Origin: Acridotheres tristis
Taxonomy: Eukaryota > Chordata > Aves > Passeriformes > Sturnidae
NCBI GenBank assembly: GCA_037013685.1
Contig: CM072898.1
Span: 2,356,001 to 2,420,000, forward strand
Direction of reading: 5' to 3'
Length of the DNA: 64,000 nucleotides
The notes under the pieces: model-generated
Told to the model about the DNA's origin: nothing
The model's input: only the letters and a program-made list of their open reading frames with translations
The model's database searches: none
Part shown: positions 12,801 through 24,720 of the stretch, piece after piece
Layout of the letters: every line of letters starts with the position of its first letter
Numbering within the stretch: position 1 is the first letter of the stretch
Made by a program: the position numbers and the translations under genes

Positions 12801-15089
12801 GGAAGGAGTATTCCTTGGTCTCACAGGCTCTGCTCCAGGTAATGGCACACAGTGACACATGGAATTACAGGGCAGAGCTGTTGCTTTAATTAGCCCAGCT
12901 GCTTCCTGTGATGCTCTCTCACGTGTCTTCTTTATCCATCACACACCTCCCTTCCCATCCAAATGTGGATGAATTCCACCTAGTCCCCTCTTACTGAGCT
13001 CAGCTTTCTGTCCCACTGACAAGAGGTGTCAGGAGAACTGCTGGAAGAAGAAGCAGTTGTCACTAAGGCAAGGCCAGCCAAGAGGGCTGCTGATATGATG
13101 GATTAGAAGGAAGTCTCAAAGTCACTTAAGGATGAAGAGCTGGAGGTGTGCATGAATAATGCCAATGATCATACAAAAAACTCTGCAACACTGAAAAGTT
13201 GGAAGAAACCACTTCTGCTGCTCAGAGCACTGCAAAAGCCAACACTGACTGGTCTCCACTAAAGAATGAGGAGATTCCCAGGGCTGAGCAGGACTTTGCA
13301 AAGGGAACACTTTTTCCTGGAGGAAATCATAAACTCTGGTGGTTGGCCCCCTCTGCACAAGTTCTCCCTGCTACTTCTTTGCCCTAGAAATGCATGGGAA
13401 TGGGGTCAGCTGGGCTGGAGACAGGCTGATATTAATTCTCTAACCAGCCTCACACTTCATAGGGCGTGCTAATAATAAACAACAAGTTTATAGTCCAGCA
13501 GACACCCTGGAGATGGGATTTGGTTGCTCAGAGGAGCGTGGGAGGAAGCAGGAAGGCTGTTGCTACCCACGGGCATGAGGCTCCTGTGGCGAAATGATGC
13601 ACCATTATCACAGAGCTCACTGTTGGCTGGCTTCTAGTCAAACTCCTGGGCACACAGCAACCAGCACCCAGGGTGGTTTACAGCACAATTAGAGCTACTG
13701 CCAGAATAAATACTCAGTGTAGAGCACAGAAACCTCTTGCACAGAAGCCTGCCATAAATACTGCCAGTTGTCCTTTCCCGTCAGGGCACTGCATTCAGCA
13801 CCACTGCCCTGGGGCCTTTCCACACACCTCACCTCTGCACTGCCCACAGGAGGAATCATTTCACTGTAGTGGTGTCACAAGTGAAGCAAAAAAAGCCTAA
13901 CATATTTCTGCTGAAGTCCTCCAGTGGAGGGCCACCATTTTCAGACTGGTCCAGGGAGCTGATGTATGTTTTGTATCTTGGTGGTGTATCTCTGTACGGT
14001 ATCTTGGTGATGAGCACCTAGCAAATGCAGTTTCTTGGGTTTGCTGGTTTATTGTTTACAAAGAACTACTTAACATAATGATTCTCTGATGTATTCACAA
14101 TAGGTAATAGAAGAAGCACTTCAAAAGAGATACAACTGGGATACAACTGGGTTACAGAGAAGGTTCATTTATGCTAAGTGCCAATCACTAAAAATGTCAG
14201 ATGCAATACTTTGAAGACCAAATGAAAAAATGAAGAGTTGTTTTTCTTTGGTTTCAAAGATAAATCCGTATCGCTCGTTTTGCAGAAAATCCATGGAAGT
14301 TACTGGTAAAATAAAAAGTCTAAGAGACTTCTAAAATAATGATATTAAAATTTTTTAAATCATTATTTTAAAAGTCATCCTTTTTTATTTCAAAATTATT
14401 CTTCATCCTAAGGAATCCAAATAAGGTAAGTACAAACAAGTACTTTCAGAAGATATGTCCTTGAAAAATCTGGAAATAAAGAAACAAAAGAGCTGCATGG
14501 GTCTGCTGTACCTTTCTCTAAATTGCTTTCTCTCACTAACTCTGCTAAAACAATTGCAGCTATGTCCATGAGCTCAAACACTGGCATTTCTGAATAGCTC
14601 TTTAACTGAAGGGAACTGCAGTCATTCTGAAGACATATCTCTGTTACAATCTGTAATGAATGTAATCTTCAAGGGGCAATAATTTCTCTCAATTACACAA
14701 TTTTCCCGTTAAAAGTGGCATGTGTTACAATCTGGGTTGTCAGTTCCTCTGGCCATGGACACACACATTTCTCAGTAAAGCATCTTAGGCACCCCCTGTA
14801 TGCTATCAACAAGATCAGTATTAATGTTAAAACTTTTTAAAATGTAATTGCCTGTTAACATAATCTTCCAAGTTATTTTTTCAGTATAAATACATAGGGC
14901 ACAGCAGCTGTTTGGAGATCTCAAATTAGAGCTGTTTTGTGGCTATCTATGCAGAAAACACCTTTGGCTAATATAATTTAAACCTCTTCTGTGAATGAAT
15001 TCCATGCTTTGAAGCTAGCTAATAATTTCTGTCATTTAAGAACAACGTTCCACGATCTGCTCCTAACAGTAAACAAGAAGGTGAGCAGT
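6841..15089. other. AT-rich non-coding stretch
   Basis: No ORF exceeds 118 codons, and none has a recognisable domain or consistent splice flanks. A short (CAAA)n run lies at about 7477-7520. A duplicated 11-mer ATACAACTGGG lies at 14130-14152. The segment 8460-8520 (containing GATCATCTAGTTTATCCC) vaguely resembles the 3' region of an old CR1 LINE but is too diverged to call. The rest looks like single-copy intron or intergenic DNA. Confidence 0.5.
7477..7520 (+). repeat. short (CAAA)n-type A-rich simple repeat
   Basis: The run reads AAGCAAAACAAACAACAAAC and continues as interrupted CAAA/CAAAC units to about 7520. It is probably a decayed simple repeat or the poly-A-like tail of an old retroelement; no element body is visible on either side. 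Confidence 0.7.
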
Positions 15090-15260
15090 CCCCTGTGCTG
15101 CTGCCCCCGTGTGCCAGAGCACTGGCCCGGATCTCCCCGAGCTGCCCTGCGCTGCCTGGGAAGGGGACGAGGACTCCGGGACGGTGCTTTAGCAAAAAGT
15201 GCCGGAGCTGGGAGAACTTCACCGTGCAGTCCCAAGGTCACAGCCTCCTCGGAAGGAGAA
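15085..15260. other. isolated GC-rich, CpG-containing patch
   Basis: Within strongly AT-rich surroundings this patch holds several CpGs (CCCGTG, CCCGGAT, CCCCGAG, GACGAGG, CTCCGGGACGG). It begins just after a consensus-like splice donor (AAGAAG|GTGAGC, GT at 15081) and ends near AACTATAAATTA. It may be a small regulatory element or a cryptic exon border. No protein reads through it convincingly. Confidence 0.3.
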
Positions 15261-18200
15261 CTATAAATTACAAAGTGCTGGACTGCAGCCAAGCCCATGG
15301 GAAGCTGCATTTAGCATATCATTCTCTAAGCAGCAGGATGAAACCTTAACTCCCTTTCAGACAGAATTTGAATGGAATTTGTTACAAGAACACTCTGATT
15401 GAAATATCACCGACTGACTTTCCATGACAACTCAGAAATGGGTTGCAATCACGGGGGGAATCCTCTTCCAACCAGCCCAAAATGATGATGAGGATGATAG
15501 AGTCCTATCAAATATTTATGAAAAACAGATGAATTTCTGTGCAAGCAACACATGCTGCTACGATAACAAAGACCTCAGATAATCTCCGACATTACCCTGA
15601 GCTGAGGTTTCTCCCACTATAAACTAAAGGTAGAATAACAAGCTGATTCTAGTATTTTGAAGTAAAAGTGCTGCAACAGAGGTTAATATTAATGTATAAG
15701 TGGAACACAGTGCAGGTAAGTGTGATGATTTGTTATTTATAGATACTATCCACTAGCTGCCATCAGTGCTGTAGCCCTCCTGTGTAAGGTAGAGAATAGA
15801 AGAGCTTTGTGTGAGCCACAGACTCACACGTGTTAGGTGCATATACAGCATCTAATGCTGTGGGGAGTCACTGAGACCTGCAGGAGTGGCAGCATACACA
15901 AAATAATATGGGAAGTGCACAGAATTAAACAATTACTGTGTTTATGAGAAAAGGATTAATTAATTAATTCAAGGATTCAAAAGTAACTTTAGATTTTAAA
16001 TGTTGAAAAAAATAGTTCACGCAAATTTTCTGCATCATAAAATCTCCGCATCTTGCTGTCACACTGGTAACTCCAATACTGGTATTTACAAAGATGTGAG
16101 ATAATACTACTGCCAGTCTCACTGGAAAGAGTGGCATTTGAAAGGAAATCCTTTCCCCCTAGTCTGCAAAGGAATACTGGCATTAAGTGCTGAAATTAAG
16201 TGAAATTAAGTGCTGAAAAGTCTCTGCACTAAGTTAGGTGATAGAAAGCAATGAAGAGATGCTGGACAGTTTGGGGAATACTGTATGAAGGCAGATGGCT
16301 CAGTAATTTATTGGACAGCAGCTTCCTTGGGTGGATCATAGTGCCATAACTAACAGGCAGATGTGAATTATTTTGCTAGTAGGTTGTAAGTGACTCGTTA
16401 AAACACTGTCACAGGGCTTTGGTATTATTGGAAGAAACACTAACAATGGGATCTGAATAATGTTGAGAAGATAAGCCAGAAAAGTAATAAATTAGCTTCT
16501 GTAGTTGGAGAGGGAGGTTTTTGGATGTGAGTGTGATAAAGTCTGTTTGGGCAGAGATGGAAAAAAGCATGTAAGTATTTGTAAAATATCTTAGAGATGG
16601 CAGGGAAGGAACTTTCCCTAGAACTGATAGTCGTGGAAATCTCTACTGGATGGAATAAGTTGTGGACTGGGGGATGGAAGGATGAAATAAAAGATGGTCA
16701 TGCTCTGCCCTACACCAGTGCTGTGATAACCCCCAGAGGAAGAGGTTTCATCCCTGCAGATTAGCACGGGATTCTCTCCTCTGTGACTTGAGAAACCAGG
16801 CAAATTCATTTCTGCTACAAGGAAGGGGCTGCTCGCCCTCCTCTGAGCCTTTGGCATCTGCTCAGAAGAAGAAAATAACTCCTCTTCTCAACTGCAACAC
16901 AAAGGGGAGATTCATGGCATCATCCTGTCTATGTGCCTGCAGACTCACATGCTTTACTGACCAGGATGCAACTTGTACAATTTCTTTCTTTATTTCCTAG
17001 ATCTTTTCACAAATGGATTTTGTGATTCCTGAGAAATGAGAAGTTTAAAGGGTCACAAAAAAACAATGTCTGCTTTTTGCCAATGAAAGAGCAACTTAGC
17101 TTTTACCCCTTTTTATGCACTAGTCTAACTTCTGATGCACTCTTTAGATTTCTGAACTTATTTTACTAATTAGCCAATAGTGATTTATACTAATACTAAT
17201 CAGCTCATCCTGATTTATATGCTTTAAGCAGATCAAGCAGCTCATGCAAAAAAAAAAAACCTGTTCAAGTATATTAAATAATTATTTATCTAACATCTTC
17301 CATTAAAGAACTTAAAAGCAACACAAAAATTAATTCATCTTCTTTGAGCTAAGTAGTATCCCCATTTCAGGACATAAAAATGAAGGCATATTAAATCACA
17401 TATTCAAACGTAGGTGCCTGAAGTCAGTCATCTAAATATACATGTTACCAGCTAACTACTGTGTGATTCTCCTACTCTGAAGGGGGTCAGGTCTGTATGT
17501 GAGGACCGTGCTGAACAGAAGGAGAAGCCAACCTCTCTCAACCAGTTTCCATGTAGGCATTAAAGGAACCGAGATTTAAAGACCACGATCTCTTGCAGCT
17601 TTGGCTAAATTAGCAACTGTTAAAGAATAAAGCAACTTTTATTTAGCTCCCAGCTTTAAGTGGATGTCAGATCACAGGCACTCAGGTTGAAAAAGCACTC
17701 AGAAAGTTTATGCAACTGATCTGGCCACCTTTCCCAAGGCGAGTAATTAGTGCTCTCTTGAGGTTTGCCATTTACTTAACATTTCCTGACTGTCTCCAGG
17801 TTGGTTGCTGTATGAATGGCAGTTGGCAGATCAGGCCCTAGCAGACCTCAACGTGGCTGTGCTTCTCCATGGCAGCACTTCAGGCAGCATCAGCCCCCTC
17901 CTGCCTCTTGTCTTCATCCCAAGCACAGCCACCAGCCCCCTCTCCCAGGACACTGACTTGCACCTTCCAGAGAGGGAGGCTTCATTTTGATGAAGACTGA
18001 CAGACCATTTATGAGTGCTCTGATGCACATTTCAAATTAAGTATTTTAAGGGTGGTGAAATAATTGCCAGGTTTGCATACTTAATGGACCCTGAACTCTA
18101 AATGTTCCCCAAAAATGCCTAGTTAATACTGGTTTGACAGTGAATTGGCACAGTGCTGAGCTCCACTACATCAAATTAGCATAGATTTGCAAAATGTTAC

Positions 18201-18639
18201 TGAAGGATCTCTTAAAACTTGCCAGGTTCCAAAATCAGTGTAGGAGAAGAGGCTCTCTCGCCCCTACTGCCCTCTTAAACGTCCTTTCTAGTTCCTTACC
18301 AGGACTCCAAAGGCATTCCTTTCAAAATGCTTTAGAAATTATATTTATTTTCAAACTTTGTATTTGCATCCTTGTTCAAGAGTGGTCAATTCCTCTTGGG
18401 GTCTTTCTTCACAGCACAATTGAAAATCCTCTGGTGCTGGCTCAGGAGTGGAGCTGTGGCTGCACAGTGCCCAGTGGAGGTGCAGCTGGACTCTGCACAG
18501 AGGGTGAGTGTTTGATAACCTGGGGTGCAGATGCTCCACTAACCCCCGTGGATGGCTAATAAGTTCCAGGTGGGATTTAAAGGAACTGGCACCGCCCCAT
18601 TACGTTCCTCTATGGCTTCAGTCGTGGCAACTTCCACAG
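15261..18639. other. AT-rich non-coding stretch
   Basis: No ORF over about 121 codons and none protein-like. At 17350-17470 the string 'GTATCCCCATTTCAGGACAT' followed by 'GAAGGCATATTAAATCACAT' and AGGTGCCTGAAGTCAG is weakly reminiscent of another MIR-type fossil, but this is tentative. Otherwise nothing is seen. Confidence 0.5.
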
Positions 18640-18830
18640 CTTCCCCTCTCCCTGCACAATATTAACACAGCCGTGCCCAGCGGGCCCGAGGGTGCTGGAA
18701 CACCCTCAATGAGCAGAGGAAAGGTGCCAGGCTCTGCTCCCTGAAGGGTTCTCGGCTCCGCCTGCCAGCCCCTGGCTCGGGGCTGCGGGGGCACCGCCCC
18801 AGCCTGGCCGCAGCTGGGCAAGAGTTTGAA
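18640..18830. other. second isolated GC-rich patch
   Basis: This patch is GC-rich with scattered CpGs (GCCGTGCCC, GCGGGCCCGAGG, CTCGGCTCCGCC, GCTCGGGGCTGCGGGGG, GCACCGCCCC). It is much smaller and weaker than the island at 23-24 kb. It could be a distal regulatory element or simply a GC-rich repeat remnant. GC boxes of the CCGCCC/CACCGCCCC type are visible. Confidence 0.3.
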
Positions 18831-21800
18831 GGAGGCTTATGCTGTGAGAGGAGGAATTCCCCAGGGTGGCCTTGTCCTGGCTGGTATTAGCTCACTTTGC
18901 TTCCATTTTGCTCTATGGATTTTCAATAGCTATGATAGAAGAGCGTACATTGAAACAAAAGTATTAAGAAGTAATGGTGACATTTTTCTCCAGAATTTTT
19001 ATCTTCATCTAAGCAAGGATGCAAGTGTTGGGGTAACATTCCAGTATCGGGAACAGACATTTCCTTGAAAGTGTGCTGTCACAGCTATTAAAATGTTTTA
19101 CCAGCAAAAGTCACGCAATACCACCTGTGACAGAGGCTTGTGACGCTGGTTTTGATCCCCTGAAACAATAAAAAATGGGAATTGACTGTTCAATGGTTAT
19201 TTTCTATTAGGGATGCATGCTGTGGTGTGGTTACTATGAGGTGGCAAGTGTCAACACCTAGTGGCTCTAAAAATGGTACTGCCACACCTGGAAGGTCATC
19301 CCCAGCATGGCAGGGATATGCTGCAACAGTGCCCCCTCTTGTTCCAACCCTTCCCAGCCATCTTCCCTCTCTGCTCTTCACCAGTGGGGTCATGCTGTGA
19401 GGATGTGGTCCTGCTGCCACCACTCCAAGGTTTCAGTAGTGGCACCAGGAGCGGGGCCTGTGCCTGCAGAACATCTCCCTGCAGAGTGGCTGCTCCAGCT
19501 CTATTGGACTGCCATGGCTGTACCTCACAGAAACCTCCAGCAAACATCTGTGGGATCTTGTCTGTGATTGCCCCCACCAGCTCCCACTCAACATCAAAAA
19601 CTGGAGGCTGAAGGGCTGCTCCTGTGGCTCAGCAGAAGCCAGAGACAAATGTTGGCTGCTGTGTGATGACTAAGTCTCACATGCTTATTGCTCCTATCAG
19701 TTAGAGCTCTTAATCACTTTGTGCTGTTTCATCCTATAACATGAATTCACTTCAAGCTGTGAAATTCACCATTTTTGCCATGACTAATTTGTGAAATCTG
19801 CCACCTTTCTTTGTGGTTCACGTTGTGCCCTAGTTAGGCATCATCTGTCTGATTAGGGAAGTGTGTGATTTGATTCTTGCAGCTGAGCCAATACAATTTC
19901 ATTCCCCTCCTTTCTTCTCTCTGCACTCCACTGCAATTTCACTGTCACCCATGCCCCTGGATGCACTGAGGCTGGAGTGGTGTGGAGGCCACCTCTGCTG
20001 GGGCTTGCACACAGGAGTCCTGACTCTCCTCCTCTACAGAACCCGTGTAGGGCTCAGCCTGGGGCTTTAACCCTGGTTTTGCTTGAAGCTACCTAGGTCT
20101 GTTATGTTTACCATCTTCCTAGATTTCTCCTAGCCTGGTTGCTGCAATATTTTGGAAATAATTTCCCACCTGCCTTGCCAGTGCCTTGTTTCACAATACA
20201 GGCATCTGTTACTCTTTACATTGAATGTTGCTGGCATTACTCAATGCTATAAATATACCCAGTATACCATAAAAACACACAAGCAGATGACTGGTCTTGC
20301 CTACAAGAAATACTATGAATTTTTCATTTTTTTCACATGCTCTGAGCAAAATCCAGAGGGTGCTTGAGGAACATCTCATAACTGAATCGGGTCCTAAATT
20401 CCTATTTTCTCTCTAAATAGTTATTTCCTAGCAATATTTTCTCGCACTCTTAATGTCTTAATTGTTCCTTGAAGACGTTGCCAGCTCATCTATCCTTTTT
20501 CACACCCTCTTATAAACCCAGTGAAACATTATGTTAGTATTTTTGTCGCTGAAATACAGTGATGAATGGTCTTCTTTTAAAATCAGTGGGAACAGAATAA
20601 TGGATGTGCAGGAGAGCTTATTGACTTGCTCTTGCCAAAATGGAGTTCAGAAGGATCACAAGATGCCCTGGATACTCCTTGTGCTCCTCCTTCCTTGATG
20701 GTAAAGCTGATGGGTTTGGGCTACACAGTTTCACAAGATAATGATAGAAAAGCAAAGGAAACCTTCCATCCTACCTCTTATTTTTACCATAACTTTCCTT
20801 TCCATGTCTCTTCCTATATTCTTTTTGTACCAGTTTCACTCAAATCACCTCCCTGCCTGAAAAACAGTCATGTGAATAAGATCAATAGCATGATTCCTCT
20901 TAACAGATAAATAAATGGACAAATCTCTGTGAATCCTTGGCTGTAATTAACCCTTAATCAAAATCCCAGAAGAGGAGGTTAAGGAAAAGCCCAAGCACAT
21001 GTTCATGACTTTGCCCAGCTATCAGAAAACCTAATGGGCCTGATCCTGCTTCTGCCCACAGAACTGATAACATTTCTCTCCATGACCCTGAGAGCAGGAT
21101 TGTGGCTGGTGCTCACATCCCATGCCCTTCTCTGTGTTTTCTGCATTCAGCACAGCAATCCTGCAGCCCTGCTGGCCCAAGCCACTTACTTACCCCCACT
21201 GCAGCCTAATCAGATGGCAATAAAAGCTTTTACTGTGCCATCCTGTTTGTGCTCAGCATAAACATAAAAAGCATATTAGAAAATTGACTTTTGGCATTAA
21301 TTGTGAGCAAAGAACATTTTACTCAATAGCGATAGGGTGTTTTTTTTCAGGCAGAAAAATTCTATTTTAGTCTTTTAAAAGTGACTGTGCAAGATGCTGA
21401 GCTAAGCCCCGTGAACACTCTTTTCAAATACCGTAAGGCAAAGAGTAGTTACTGAATCTCCTTAGTCTTATTAGCTTACATAAACATAAAAATTTGAATA
21501 ATGTTTAAAAAGCTAAATTCTCCAGATAATCCATAATCAGTAAATGTTCATTACTGAGATGTAGCAAATATGCATGAGATTTCCCCGGTGGTATTTTGGT
21601 TGCACGATCTAAGAGGTGTAGAAAAACCTCCTCCGTGTGGGGCTGGGCAAAAACTTCTGTAGGTTCCTGAGGCCCTTTGGCCACAGTGTGGACCTTCCTG
21701 ATCCCTTCAGGAAGGAGCAGGAGGAAATCAGAATTCACTGTCTTGTGTTACAGCTCTGGTGATTTATAAATAAATCATCCCCACAGGGTGATTGATGTCT

Positions 21801-23199
21801 CCATATAAATAATTAAGTCTTGACCTTATGTTATGACACCTGCTAAATTTTTTGGCACTTGAAGCCAGTGCTCAGGAGAGAGTCTTGACTCTGGATAAAT
21901 GAAGGTGGGACTGGATTCAAGGGGGAGGGGGAGACAGGTCTTTGTTTACCCTCATTTTGTTCTGTTTGATTCCATCAGCTAATTGATGATGATTATTAAT
22001 CTCTGTTGCCATCTACTCTATGGATTTAATTCCTGCCTGTGATTGCTGTTGGAAAGTTTGCTGCATTAGAAGCAGACTTTGATTGGATTTCCAGTAGCCA
22101 GAGTTTCCCAGATGTCCCTCAAATCATTGTGTTACCTAGTCCAGGTACCTTACAATTATTTTTGTTTGCAATTTACTTCATTTGGTGGCAGAGCTCTAGT
22201 GGCCTGGGTGACACTGTCATTATGCTCAACCAGGCTAGGTAGCAGGTGTCAGCAAAAGTTTAATTTGGAAGCTCATGAATTCAAAAGAAGAGCTTAACAG
22301 TTATCCCCAACACAGAGAGCTGCTGTGGCCTGAGCCTGGAAAAGAGAAAATCCCAGGGACATGAAAGGAATTGATGAGACACCAGGCATCTGACAAAATG
22401 AAATCTTCTTGGGATAAACTGAGGATAGCTTTCTTGTCAAATGGTGAGCATCATTAATAAACAAAACAGATTTAGCAGCAGCATTTCCAATTTTCATTTC
22501 TGAGACCGTTCAGGTTTACTATTCACCCTCTCTCCCTGGTGCTGTAGATACAGTCTATTCTCTTAATAGCTGCAACTTTTAAATCTTGCAATAAAATACA
22601 AGAATTTCAGGGTAGGTGTCTAACATTAAAAAAATAACACCTTTGGGTTTTTTAAACATATTAATCTACACGCAATATAAGTCAGCTACAGACAGAAAGC
22701 AATATTACGACATAATTACAATAAAGGGTTTTCCTAACCCCTGGAAAATCTTAAAAAAACTAATGACACAGCTACGACCGGGTATCACATCATTCCTGGC
22801 TAGCCAGCACCGGGAATCCCAGACGTCAGCAGGGTGCTGTCCGCTTGCCCACTACCAGCACACTGGGGCTAACACACTTGTACAAATCATTCTTTGCTGT
22901 GTGTTTGCCGTGGTTTGAACATACCCCTTCTGGAGGGTTGGCTGAGGTGTAAAGGGGCATTGCAAGGTCTGAGCTGCCGGTGTGGCCGAGCAGGGGCAGG
23001 GGAATCGGAACGTGCTGAAAAGCACTCCTGCGGGAGAGCAGCGCCCAAAGAAACCCCCTGCTCTCTAAAGATAACTTCAGAAATTTAAAAATACCTCCGT
23101 GCCCCCTCATACCGCTCCTGCTCGCATAGGCTGAACTCCGGGTGAACTGGGTTTCCAGCCGAGGGAGATGCCTGCATTTATCAACTAGTTTGCTTTGGA
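18831..23199. other. non-coding stretch left of the CpG island
   Basis: No ORF over about 116 codons in the main part, and none resembles a conserved domain. Sequence is AT-rich until about 22.95 kb, where CpG frequency starts to climb towards the island. No transposon is recognised. Confidence 0.5.
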
Positions 23200-24350
23200 T
23201 CCCGTCATTTTCGTTACAGAAACCCGTGCCGGACCCGCACCTACGAGAGTTCAGCCCGTCGAAGCCGCCGGCTCCATCCTCACCTGGATGGTCCCGGTGC
23301 CGGTGCCGGTGCCCCGGTGCCCGAGCGGGGCTGGGCCGGCCCCGCCCGGCCGCGGAGGGAGCGGAGCGGGCTGGGGCGGAGGGGACGCGCCCCGCACAGC
23401 GCCCCGCACAGCGCCGGCCCCGAGCGCGGCCGCTGCCCCTCCGCTCCACGATTACCGGCACCGGGAATCACGGCGCCGGGAGCCGGGACACAGCCGCGGG
23501 GTCAGGGGGTCGCGCCGCCGGGGATGAGGAGGGGACACGGGACCAGGGGCCCCAGCGCGGCCCCGCCGCAAGTTTGGTCACTTTCCCGAAGTGGTGCGGG
23601 GAAAAGTTGGGGAGCGGCCGGGGGATGCGGGGACGGATCCGGGTGGCGAAGCGCGTCCCGGGCCCGGGGACAGGGGGTCTCGCCACTGACCTGCGCCTCG
23701 GCCGCGCCGCCTCCCGCGCTCGCTCAGCGCATCCTCCGCGCCGCTCCCGCCGCCGCCCTGCGCGCCGCAGCCGCGGCTCCGCGCCCGCGATCCTCGGCGG
23801 GGAGGAGAGAGTAAAGCGGGACAGCCCGCCCGGAACCGGGAGGCCGCCGCCCCCCTCCCCGCCTCCCGCCTCCCGCCCCGCCGGCCCCGGCCCCGCTGGC
23901 GGCCGCGGCCGCCGCCCCGCGCCCCGCGCGCACCTCCCGGAGCAGGTGCGGCGGCCTCCGGCGGGGAGCGCTCCCGGTCCTGCCGCGCCCCCGGCGCATC
24001 TTCCCTCGCCGCGGCGCGGGCGGGGCCGGCCGGGGCCGCCGCCTTTCCAGGGGTGCTCTCGCCTCTCAAGTTTGACACGTTCCGGCGGCGCCGGGCGCTC
24101 CCCGCCGCGGCCGCCGGATCGTGCATTGTCTGCAGGGCAGTCGGGCGCGGAGCGGAGCGCTGCGGGCCGAGCCCGTGACCGCCCTGCGCGCTCCCGGCTC
24201 CCGCATCCCCAGCCTCGGCCCGCGCGGCTCCCGGCGGAATATTGCACCCCGGGGGAGGGAGGAAAGGTCCCGGGCAGGCTGCGGGGGAAGCCTCTGCTCC
24301 TCTGCTGCCGGGTGTCGTCCGGGAGGAACGGAGAAGGGAGGCTCCTCCAT
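23200..24350. promoter_or_regulatory. CpG island, probable gene promoter and first exon
   Basis: About 1.15 kb of very high GC with dense, undepleted CpG, abrupt on both sides against AT-rich DNA. It carries many GC boxes and C-runs (for example the CCCCTCCCCGCCTCCCGCC region at about 23850-23880). In warm-blooded vertebrates such an unmethylated-type island almost always marks a gene start. Direction is not settled. On the minus strand there are two good splice-donor motifs, GCGCAG|GTCAGTG (exon end at 23691) and CCATCCAG|GTGAGG (exon end at 23284), which fit a first exon spliced towards lower coordinates. On the plus strand the best donors are weaker, GAGCAG|GTGCGG (GT at 23946) and GCCAAG|GTGCCT (GT at 24608). 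The long ORFs here on both strands (up to 430 codons) reflect the scarcity of stop codons in GC-rich DNA; their Arg/Gly/Pro/Ala-rich products are not recognisable proteins. The gene is not identified. Confidence 0.85.
23289..23320 (+). repeat. short CCGGTG tandem within the CpG island
   Basis: The hexamer (GTGCCG/CCGGTG) is repeated about four times, the last copy slightly altered (GTGCCCCGGTGCCC). A second small duplication, CGCCCCGCACAG, occurs twice at about 23388-23414. Both are typical of unstable GC-rich 5' regions. Confidence 0.7.
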
Positions 24351-24720
24351 ATCCTCCCTGTGGATACAAGCATCCTGCCGGGCGTCTCCTCCGGGCTGCA
24401 GTTTGTAGAATATATGTATCTATACATATATTAGTATTTTGAGACTGGTTGGGAAGATCGGTGGCCCATACCTGCTCCCAGAAGAAGGTTGTGAACACAC
24501 ACCTCAAGGGCAGACACAGAAATAATCGGAAGAGAATTGAAGCGATGGTGTCCTCGACCAACAAATTGGAGCAGACACGCTGTAGCCAGGGCATGGTGGG
24601 CGCCAAGGTGCCTTGTCTTGAGCCTGGATATGGACTGTGGAGTAACAGAACAGAAGGGACCTCTTGCACTCTCTGCTGGCTATTTCCCACCCTAAAATAC
24701 AGAGAGGCTTTTCCCACATA
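24351..24720 (+). other. possible rightward 5' exon on the CpG-island shoulder
   Basis: If the island is transcribed to the right, this shoulder would be the 5' leader and first exon. An ATG at 24545 opens a short frame, and GCCAAG|GTGCCT at 24608 is an acceptable but non-ideal donor. An in-frame ATG further upstream (24449) opens a 90-codon frame. I recognise none of these peptides. The minus-strand donors inside the island argue equally well for leftward transcription. This is recorded as a possibility only. Confidence 0.15.
24409..24432. other. AT-rich perfect inverted repeat at the CpG-island edge
   Basis: AATATATGTA (24409-24418) and TACATATATT (24423-24432) are perfect 10-bp complementary arms around the 4-base spacer TCTA. 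The pair sits about 60 bp beyond the end of the GC-rich island, in an abrupt switch to A+T. It could extrude as a small cruciform or bind a dimeric AT-preferring factor; it could also be chance. Confidence 0.75.
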
